DNA of 64,000 bases from Paenibacillus farraposensis. Lineage in GTDB: Bacteria > Bacillota > Bacilli > Paenibacillales > Paenibacillaceae. The position numbers and the translations under genes were made by a program. The notes beneath the pieces were generated by a model. That model worked only from the letters and a program-made list of their open reading frames with translations. It was not told the DNA's origin and did not search any database. The stretch's first letter is position 1. The number at the start of each line of letters is the position of its first letter. Positions 58,263-64,000 of the stretch are shown here, one piece after another. The stretch lies in the NCBI RefSeq assembly GCF_020736845.1, contig NZ_JAFFQR010000079.1, forward strand, positions 62,852 through 126,851, given 5' to 3'.

Positions 58263-58295
58263 ACATGCTGCTTCGGGCTTTCCGAAGCAGCATGT
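58263..58295 (+). repeat. Perfect 14-pair hairpin between the two boxes
   Basis: ACATGCTGCTTCGG (58263-58276), loop GCTTT, CCGAAGCAGCATGT (58282-58295). No T run follows directly, so termination is uncertain. Confidence 0.6.
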
Positions 58296-58317
58296 GCTAT
58301 TTTAGGGACCTTAACAA

Positions 58318-58334
58318 TGGATATCATTCTCAAT
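58318..58334 (+). promoter_or_regulatory. Fur/PerR-like box 2 upstream of pfeT-like gene
   Basis: TGGATATCATTCTCAAT agrees with TGATTATCATTCTCATT of box 1 at 14 of 17 positions. It lies about 40 bases before the start codon. Confidence 0.5.
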
Positions 58335-58375
58335 GAGGTGCAGGTACAAAGAACAAATACGGAAAGGAAAGTGAC

Positions 58376-60361
58376 ATGATGCAAGCTGTTCAACAACTTC
58401 AAGAGACCTTATCTGCTTCTGCTCAGATACGTTCAAAAAGCAGCGGGAGCGGGCGGCCTGGTCCAAATCGCAAACCGCAGTTTCAACTGAAAAGCATGCT
58501 AAAAAACAAGGAGATGCAGGCTGCTCTAGGCAGCGGAATGCTGATGCTGATGGCATGGGGCATTTCGAATTGGTCGCAATGGTTATCGGTCATCCTGTAT
58601 GTGGTGTCCTATGCCCTTGGGGGATGGTCCAAGGCCAGGGAAGGGATAGAAACCCTGATCCGTGAGCGTGATCTGGATGTTAATCTGCTCATGATTGCAG
58701 CATCCCTGGGGGCTGCGACGATTGGCTATTGGAATGAAGGAGCCATGCTGATATTCATTTTTGCACTCAGCGGGGCGCTGGAGAGCTATACCACTGAGCG
58801 CAGCAGCAAGGATATTTCCGAGCTCATGGCGTTGAAGCCGGAGACGGCCTTGCGTTTGTCACGCGAAGGGACCGAAACCGTCGGCATTGAGCAGCTGCTG
58901 CCGGGAGATCTGCTTCTGGTGAAGCCGGGTGAACTGATTCCGGCGGACGGCCGAATTTCCAAGGGCGTTTCGGCAGTGAATCAGGCATCCATTACCGGTG
59001 AATCCCTGCCGGTGAATAAGGTAGCGGGTGACGAGGTATATGCGGGTACCATTAATGGGGAAGGCGTGTTGTACGTAGAGGTAAGCCAGTCCTCGGAAAA
59101 TACTTTATTTTCGAAAATCATTCGCATGGTCGAAGAAGCCCAGACCGAAGTTCCCGATTCCCAGCGGTTTATCAAAACGTTTGAGTCCGTGTATGCCCGA
59201 ATTGTGGTGGTTGTCACATTGATCGTCATTGCAGGTGCGCCCATTGCATTAGGCTGGACGTGGGCAGCGGCATTTTACAAGGCAATGGTGTTCCTCGTCG
59301 TGGCTTCACCATGCGCCCTCGTGTCATCGATTATGCCGGTGATGCTGTCGGCCATTTCCAACCGTGCCCGCCGGGGCATCCTGTTTAAAGGCGGCGCGCA
59401 CGTGGAAAATATGGCATTGACCGCTGTGGTCGCTTTTGACAAAACAGGCACGCTAACGATGGGATCGCCTGTCGTAACTGACTGGATTGCTGCCGCAGAC
59501 TACGATGCCGACGCGCTTTTGCACGTTGTTGCAACGATCGAAAGCTATTCCTTGCATCCGCTGGCCCGTGCGATTGTAGCCAAAGCTGAAGCTGAGCTGG
59601 GCCAAAAGGAGCTTCTTGCCGCCGATCAAGTGCAAGCAATCACCGGATGGGGAATGGAGGGCATCATCGGCGGAGTGAAGTGGAAAATCGGTCGTACAGA
59701 TATGCTGGATGGATCAGGCACTCTGGCAGACACCAAATGGATAGAGCTGCGGGCCCGCCTCGAGGCCGAGGGCAAAACTGTATCCATCATTCTGGCGGAT
59801 GAGCGGATTGCCGGAATGCTGGCGCTGCGTGACGAGCTGCGTCCACAGGCGCAGGAGGCCGTGAAACGCCTGCAAGTGCAGGGTATCCGGGTCGTCATGC
59901 TAACCGGAGACCGGCCGGAGACGGCTGCTGTAATCGCGAAACAGGCGGGAGTTGACGCCGTGTATGCCGGCCTGCTGCCGGAGGACAAAGTCAGCCACAT
60001 TCGCATGCTGCGGAAGCAGCACGGACATGTCGTCATGGTCGGCGACGGTGTGAATGATGCTCCCGCATTGACGGCAGCAACCGTCGGGCTGGGCATGGGA
60101 ATGAACGGCAGCGGGGCAGCGCTGGAGGTGGCGGATGTCGTGCTGATGAACGACGGGATCGAGGAAATCGCTCCGACGATAGCTCTGGCCCGCAAGGCGC
60201 AGCGGGTAGTCAAGCAGAACATGCTTTTCGCCGTAAGTGTCATTCTCCTGCTGGTCATCAGCAATTTTGCGCAAGATATCGCTCTGCCATTCGGTGTCAT
60301 TGGCCATGAAGGCAGCACATTGCTCGTTATTTTAAACGGCTTGCGCTTGTTGCGGTCATAA
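58376..60361 (+). CDS. PIB-4 metal-exporting P-type ATPase (PfeT/ZosA-like)
   Basis: 661 residues without an N-terminal CxxC metal domain. The N-terminal 40 residues are basic and Gln/Ser-rich. Eight or fewer membrane segments follow, phosphatase TGES, membrane motif SPC at 311-313 (ASPCALV, not CPC), phosphorylated Asp355 in DKTGTLT, and GDGVNDAPALTAATVG. SPC defines the PIB-4 group, which exports ferrous iron or cobalt; B. subtilis PfeT is PerR-controlled. Two Fur/PerR-like boxes upstream support an iron or peroxide role. The start follows GGAAAGGAAAG; a second ATG is adjacent. Confidence 0.9.
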   Translation: MMQAVQQLQETLSASAQIRSKSSGSGRPGPNRKPQFQLKSMLKNKEMQAALGSGMLMLMAWGISNWSQWLSVILYVVSYALGGWSKAREGIETLIRERDLDVNLLMIAASLGAATIGYWNEGAMLIFIFALSGALESYTTERSSKDISELMALKPETALRLSREGTETVGIEQLLPGDLLLVKPGELIPADGRISKGVSAVNQASITGESLPVNKVAGDEVYAGTINGEGVLYVEVSQSSENTLFSKIIRMVEEAQTEVPDSQRFIKTFESVYARIVVVVTLIVIAGAPIALGWTWAAAFYKAMVFLVVASPCALVSSIMPVMLSAISNRARRGILFKGGAHVENMALTAVVAFDKTGTLTMGSPVVTDWIAAADYDADALLHVVATIESYSLHPLARAIVAKAEAELGQKELLAADQVQAITGWGMEGIIGGVKWKIGRTDMLDGSGTLADTKWIELRARLEAEGKTVSIILADERIAGMLALRDELRPQAQEAVKRLQVQGIRVVMLTGDRPETAAVIAKQAGVDAVYAGLLPEDKVSHIRMLRKQHGHVVMVGDGVNDAPALTAATVGLGMGMNGSGAALEVADVVLMNDGIEEIAPTIALARKAQRVVKQNMLFAVSVILLLVISNFAQDIALPFGVIGHEGSTLLVILNGLRLLRS

Positions 60362-60395
60362 GCGTAATCCAATCACAAACTTACAAAACAGACAA

Positions 60396-60441
60396 GAGCA
60401 TTCATCCCTTTAAAGTTCAGGAGGGCGAATGCTCCTTTTTT
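60396..60441. terminator. Terminator between pfeT-like gene and efflux gene
   Basis: GAGCATTC with CCCT pairs with AGGG and GAATGCTC, followed by seven T on the plus strand. The efflux gene converges from the other side. Confidence 0.8.
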
Positions 60442-60510
60442 TGCAGTGCCAGCCTATCTTGTGCACAAAGTAAGTCCATTTCATGTATCTAGCTCACCAG
60501 TACCGAACGC

Positions 60511-62034
60511 CTATCTTCGACGCGGTGTGGAGCGCCGCAAGAACAGGGAGAAGAGGAGTCCCGCTAACGCAATTCCTGTAGCGATGATGAAGGCATCATT
60601 GATGCCATGGATCGTCGATTCCGTAACAGCACTTCGGTATACCTGCTGTAGTGCCAGCGCAGAGCCGGTTTCCGGCGAAACGCCAGCCGCTTGCGCGAGG
60701 GTTTGTCCCAGTTGTGCCATCCCTTCCGTAACCGAGGCATTGGCTGTGGTAGCTACATTCGCATAGTCCGCCAAGTGAATCGTAGTCCGGCTGCTCATTA
60801 CGGTAATGAGCCAGGCGGTACCGATGGAGCCGGCAATTTGCCTCGCCGTATTGGACATGGCTGTACCGTGGCTGCCAAGATGAGGAGGCAACTGGTTAAG
60901 TCCTTCCGTCTGTACGGACATCATCAGCAACGACATGCCAAAGCTGCGAATCGTATAAATGAGCATAATGTGTCCGTAGGTGGTGGCATCAGTCAGCAGG
61001 CTGAATTCCCATGTTGTCACGGCTGTAATGATCAGTCCGACAATGGCCAACGGCCTCGCGCCCATACGATCGAAAATCGCCCCTGAGATCGGAGACATCA
61101 CCCCCATCAGCAATGCGCCCGGCAACAGCAGCAGACCGGACTGCAGTGGTGTAAAACCGCGTATATTTTGTAAATAAATCGGCAGAAGCAGCATCCCGCC
61201 GAACATCGTCATATTGACGGTAGCCCCCACCAGCGTAGATACCGTGAAAATGTCATACTTAAACACCCGGAATTCCAGCATGGGCTCTAACATGTTTAGC
61301 TCGCGTACAACGAAAAATACAATAAATACAACCCCGACAGCCAGTGAGAGTATGACAGTATTGCTGCTCCATCCCTTGTCTCCGGCGGAACTAAAGCCGT
61401 ACAACAGCAGGCCGAAGCCCAGCGTGGAGAAAATGGTTCCCATCAGGTCAAAATGCGGCTTCGTCAGCTTGGACACATTTTTAAGCCACCGTACGGCGAA
61501 CAGGATATCGATGACCGCGAGCGGAATAACCAGCAAAAATAGCAGTCTCCAGCTATAATGCTCTACGATCCAGCCGGATAAGGTCGGTCCGACCGCTGGG
61601 GCAAACATCATGGCGATCCCCATCGTACCCATAGCGGCCCCCCGTTTCTCTGGAGGGAACACCGTAAGGAACACGTTCATGACTAAAGGCATAATAATGC
61701 CCGCTCCGCTAGCCTGAATGACACGTCCAATCAGCATAGGTGCAAAGCCGGTGCTGGCAGCGCAGACGACCGATCCGGTGGTGAACAGCCCCATCGCGGA
61801 GATAAATAGCGCGCGTGTTCCGAAGGATTCAATCAAAAAAGCGGTGATGGGAATCAGAATTCCGTTGGTCAGCATATACCCGGTGGAAAGCCACTGAACG
61901 GTAGTAGCAGACACATTAAAATCATTCATCAGGTGTGGAATAGCCACGTTAAGCAGCGTTTGGTTTAAAATAGAAATGAAGGCGCCCAGCAACAGTACGG
62001 ACAGAATGCGCCCGACGGACATTTTTTGATCCAT
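60511..62034 (-). CDS. DHA2-family drug efflux transporter (EmrB/QacA type)
   Basis: 507-residue major facilitator with fourteen predicted membrane segments, exporting hydrophobic drugs with proton exchange. Seen: LNQTLLNVAIPHLMNDFNVS and TTVQWLSTGYMLTNGILIPI (motif D1 and the start of A), RVIQASGAGIIMPLVM (motif B), and GPTLSGWIVEHYSWRLLF (motif C). The start follows TAGGAGGATG. It is cotranscribed after the EmrA-like gene, nine bases apart, as a two-component efflux system. Confidence 0.93.
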   Translation of the reverse strand: MDQKMSVGRILSVLLLGAFISILNQTLLNVAIPHLMNDFNVSATTVQWLSTGYMLTNGILIPITAFLIESFGTRALFISAMGLFTTGSVVCAASTGFAPMLIGRVIQASGAGIIMPLVMNVFLTVFPPEKRGAAMGTMGIAMMFAPAVGPTLSGWIVEHYSWRLLFLLVIPLAVIDILFAVRWLKNVSKLTKPHFDLMGTIFSTLGFGLLLYGFSSAGDKGWSSNTVILSLAVGVVFIVFFVVRELNMLEPMLEFRVFKYDIFTVSTLVGATVNMTMFGGMLLLPIYLQNIRGFTPLQSGLLLLPGALLMGVMSPISGAIFDRMGARPLAIVGLIITAVTTWEFSLLTDATTYGHIMLIYTIRSFGMSLLMMSVQTEGLNQLPPHLGSHGTAMSNTARQIAGSIGTAWLITVMSSRTTIHLADYANVATTANASVTEGMAQLGQTLAQAAGVSPETGSALALQQVYRSAVTESTIHGINDAFIIATGIALAGLLFSLFLRRSTPRRR

Positions 62035-62043
62035 GACATCCTC

Positions 62044-62679
62044 CTACTTGTGAACTCTGATGGTTGCACTCATCCCCGGGATAATACCCAGCCCTTTATA
62101 GCCTTGAATAGATATTTGAACAGGCACAACCTGCGTCACCTTGGTATAGTTGGCCGTCGTGTTGGAAGTGGGCAGCAGTGAAAAGGTCGCAGCTGTCGCC
62201 AGACCGATCTTATCAAGCTTGCCGGTCAAGGACGTATCCGGGTATGCATCAATATATACGTCCACTGATTGTCCTACCTGAAGATCCTTTACAGCCGTTT
62301 CGTCTATATTGGCAGTAATCCATAAATTGTTGAGATCAAAAGCCTTTGCCAGAGGCGTACCAGCCCCAACAATCGAATTGTTCACTGCCGATTGCTGTAC
62401 GATGGTGCCGTCAGTTGGTATGGTCAGGCTAATCCGGCTTCCGCCTCCCTCTACCGTGCCGAGGACGCTTCCGGCGGTGTAGGTTTTGCCAACCTCGGCA
62501 TTCCAGCCTGTGAGCTTTCCCGCCCCTGGAGAGGCAACGGTCACTGCTTGTCCGCTCACTTGGGCATTGTCGGTTTTTATGTAGCTGGCGGATTGGTTGT
62601 AGTAATAAGCGGCGGCTCCGCCTCCTGCCAGAATAATGATAATAACTAGCAGGTTGACTAATATGGCGCGTGAATTCAT
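62044..62679 (-). CDS. EmrA/HlyD-type membrane adaptor
   Basis: 211-residue adaptor with one N-terminal membrane segment (AILVNLLVIIIILAGGGAAAYYY) and a short barrel-sandwich/lipoyl region (YIKTDNAQVSGQAVTVASPG, GSVLGTVEGGG, DGTIVQQSAVNNSIVGAGTP), then LWITANIDETAVKDLQVGQS. It lacks the long coiled coil of Gram-negative EmrA, as usual in Firmicutes. The ATG at 62679 is preferred because GGGAGG precedes it at seven bases; ATG 62685 is too close. Confidence 0.88.
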   Translation of the reverse strand: MNSRAILVNLLVIIIILAGGGAAAYYYNQSASYIKTDNAQVSGQAVTVASPGAGKLTGWNAEVGKTYTAGSVLGTVEGGGSRISLTIPTDGTIVQQSAVNNSIVGAGTPLAKAFDLNNLWITANIDETAVKDLQVGQSVDVYIDAYPDTSLTGKLDKIGLATAATFSLLPTSNTTANYTKVTQVVPVQISIQGYKGLGIIPGMSATIRVHK

Positions 62680-62809
62680 GTTCATGCCTCCCTAGTTCTT
62701 GGATTTTTAAAGTATGCGCTATACGTTTCATAATATTCAGATGGATTCTGGGAAAGGATAAAAGCGCATGCGGCAAGGATGATTTTGCAGACAAAGGATG
62801 ATGCGCACA

Positions 62810-63364
62810 ATGACGACCAGAATCATGATTGTATATGACAGTGAAAATGGGCATACCGAGCGTCTTGCTCGTTCTATCGCGGAAGGCGCACGTCTGGAGC
62901 ATACGGAAGTGATGCTAAAGCATGTGAATGAGGCAGATGTAAAAGAGCTGGGGAGTGTAGACGCGATCATATGGGGATGTCCGGGCCATTTTGGTACGAT
63001 CAGCAGCGGACTCAAAAACTGGATTGACAAGCTCGGATATTTGTGGGCGCAGGGCAAGATGGTGGATAAGATCGGCGCTGTGTTTTGCACAACTGCTACG
63101 GTTCATGGCGGCCTGGAATCAACACTTTTGAATTTGATCACCCCGATGCTCCATCAAGGCATGATTATTGTAGGGCTGCCCGCCAGTATTGCGGAGAATG
63201 CACTCTATGGCTCCTACTATGGTGTAGGGGTTACATGTCCGGTGGAGACAGACCCGAATGGGCCCCCCAATTTTCCTTCGGGTGATGATCTTGCACTAGG
63301 CCGCTCTTTGGGCAAACGGGTCGCAGAGATGGCGGGACGTTACCGTAGCGCTGCAAGAGAATAG
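62810..63364 (+). CDS. WrbA-like flavodoxin-fold NAD(P)H:quinone oxidoreductase
   Basis: 184 residues. FMN phosphate loop [20 protein letters not shown], then [20 protein letters not shown] and [20 protein letters not shown] as in WrbA, which reduces quinones by two electrons without radical formation. The ATG at 62810 follows AAAGGATG at suitable distance; ATG 62798 is directly on the ribosome site. Divergent from the efflux pair, so one regulator may serve both. Confidence 0.87.
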   Translation: MTTRIMIVYDSENGHTERLARSIAEGARLEHTEVMLKHVNEADVKELGSVDAIIWGCPGHFGTISSGLKNWIDKLGYLWAQGKMVDKIGAVFCTTATVHGGLESTLLNLITPMLHQGMIIVGLPASIAENALYGSYYGVGVTCPVETDPNGPPNFPSGDDLALGRSLGKRVAEMAGRYRSAARE

Positions 63365-63376
63365 GAGGCTGCCCCC

Positions 63377-63853
63377 ATGACCATTGCTTTTATCGCAGTA
63401 GCTGTGGTTGCCTTTATCTTTTTGTTGGTATTTAATACGAAAATGGCACGTAAGTCCCCGCCCAAGGCCCGCAAATCGGGTGAGGATTCCCGGCGAAGAA
63501 GCGAGCGTCCTTATCCTGTGCAGGTGGAGCATAAGGCTCTGGAGCTGCCTGATCATGTGCGAGATAGGCAACATACGGTCGTTAATGCAGGGGAACCTCA
63601 GGCTGAAGAGCGGAACAAGGCGCCCGATACTCATGTGGATATAAAGCCGGCAAGGGCACGTGGAGATCACCAAGGAATACACGGTGGTCAGGATTATGGG
63701 GATCTGGATTATCGGGCTGCTTTACGTGGATTTGCCGGAAAGGGCGATGACCAGGATGAGCGCTCCCCAAAGGCCCATGAAGCAAATGAGACTCCCAAAA
63801 GCGAGGACGAGCAGTACCGTGAAGCACTGCGCTCCATGAATCGGAACAAATGA
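63377..63853 (+). CDS. Small anchored hydrophilic protein of unknown function
   Basis: 158 residues: one N-terminal membrane helix (TIAFIAVAVVAFIFLLVF) followed by a highly charged, probably disordered cytosolic tail. Two similar short segments, DLDYRAALRGF near residue 113 and DEQYREALRSM at the C-terminus, look like a repeated binding motif. No family recognised. The start follows AGGAGG 13 bases after the WrbA-like gene's stop, so they are likely cotranscribed. Confidence 0.8.
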   Translation: MTIAFIAVAVVAFIFLLVFNTKMARKSPPKARKSGEDSRRRSERPYPVQVEHKALELPDHVRDRQHTVVNAGEPQAEERNKAPDTHVDIKPARARGDHQGIHGGQDYGDLDYRAALRGFAGKGDDQDERSPKAHEANETPKSEDEQYREALRSMNRNK

Positions 63854-63876
63854 TAGATACGTTCATTGAACGTGCC

Positions 63877-63923
63877 AAAAGGCTGCTTTTCTGTCTGGAT
63901 TACAGGCAGAGAGCAGCCTTTTT
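63877..63923. terminator. Bidirectional terminator
   Basis: AAAAGGCTGCT (63877-63887) pairs with AGCAGCCTTTT (63912-63922). It has A's before and T's after, so it can serve both the plus gene and the converging minus gene at the edge. Confidence 0.8.
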
Positions 63924-63933
63924 GTGCTGTCGG

Positions 63934-64000
63934 CTATAGCCATTCGGTTAGCCCGATCATGGTCATCAAGCCGAGAATAAAAGAAAATGTAGCAATCCGC
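63934..64000 (-). CDS. 3' end of a minus-strand gene, cut by window edge
   Basis: Frame ending with TAG (complement of 63934-63936) reads RIATFSFILGLMTMIGLTEWL, a hydrophobic C-terminal helix. It sits just beyond a terminator that suits a gene ending here. Only about 21 residues are visible, so no family is assigned. Confidence 0.5.
   Translation of the reverse strand, partial: RIATFSFILGLMTMIGLTEWL

Noticed and set aside
59626-60372. 248-codon frame antisense to the pfeT-like gene
   Set aside because: Ser/Arg/Pro-rich composition typical of an antisense shadow in GC-richer coding DNA.

Overview
The window reads as chromosomal DNA of a Paenibacillus of the P. polymyxa group. The evidence is Bacillales gene order (cydABCD, qoxABCD), GGAGG-type ribosome sites, sigma-A style promoters, U-tailed terminators, YesM/YesN and Lpl-type transporters, and a 448-residue GH1 enzyme that I recognise from memory as very close to P. 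polymyxa BglA. No rRNA, tRNA, CRISPR array or intact transposase was seen.

Layout. 1-4853: nucleoside salvage run (cdd end, nupC, deoB, deoD, pdp). 5206-6529: two small exported proteins. 6645-9839: sulfate importer sbp-cysT-cysW behind a structured leader with a terminator. 9840-12411: a degraded stretch holding an NRPS carrier-domain relic with its serine lost, an intact orphan type II thioesterase, a phnE tail and a broken cpdB. 12557-14170: HTH regulator with helical-repeat body, palindrome at its promoter and a possible small overlapping ORF. 14259-20958: pdxK, an IS-like non-coding relic, M3 peptidase, ring-cleaving dioxygenase behind a MarR-type operator, aldo/keto reductase, thioredoxin-like protein and uppP. 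21086-23481: CNNM/CBS membrane protein divergent from a DUF1836 regulator, with the same palindrome in front of both. 23684-28013: polysaccharide genes (two sister GT2 enzymes, a flippase, a pyruvyl transferase). 28282-32444: def and a YesM/YesN two-component pair.

32758-39431: cytochrome bd oxidase and its CydCD exporter behind a Rex-like site, then an anchored cupredoxin-like protein. 39784-47426: carbohydrate ABC importer with a GH95 fucosidase-family enzyme and GH1 beta-glucosidase, suggesting uptake and trimming of fucosylated plant oligosaccharides such as those from xyloglucan. 48153-52082: aa3-type quinol oxidase qoxABCD. 52265-53386: Old Yellow Enzyme family reductase. 53541-60361: metal homeostasis, comprising an ArsR/SmtB repressor, a Zn/Cd/Pb ATPase with a matching operator, a PPDK-like protein without catalytic residues, and a PIB-4 (PfeT/ZosA-like) ATPase behind two Fur/PerR-like boxes. 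60511-63853: EmrA/EmrB-type efflux pair, divergent WrbA-like flavoprotein and a small anchored protein. A gene on the minus strand is cut by the right edge.

The most unusual items are the sbp leader RNA, the HTH regulator locus at 12.6-14.2 kb, the DUF1836/CNNM divergent pair, the PPDK-like pseudoenzyme between two metal ATPases, and the gene graveyard at 9.8-12.4 kb.
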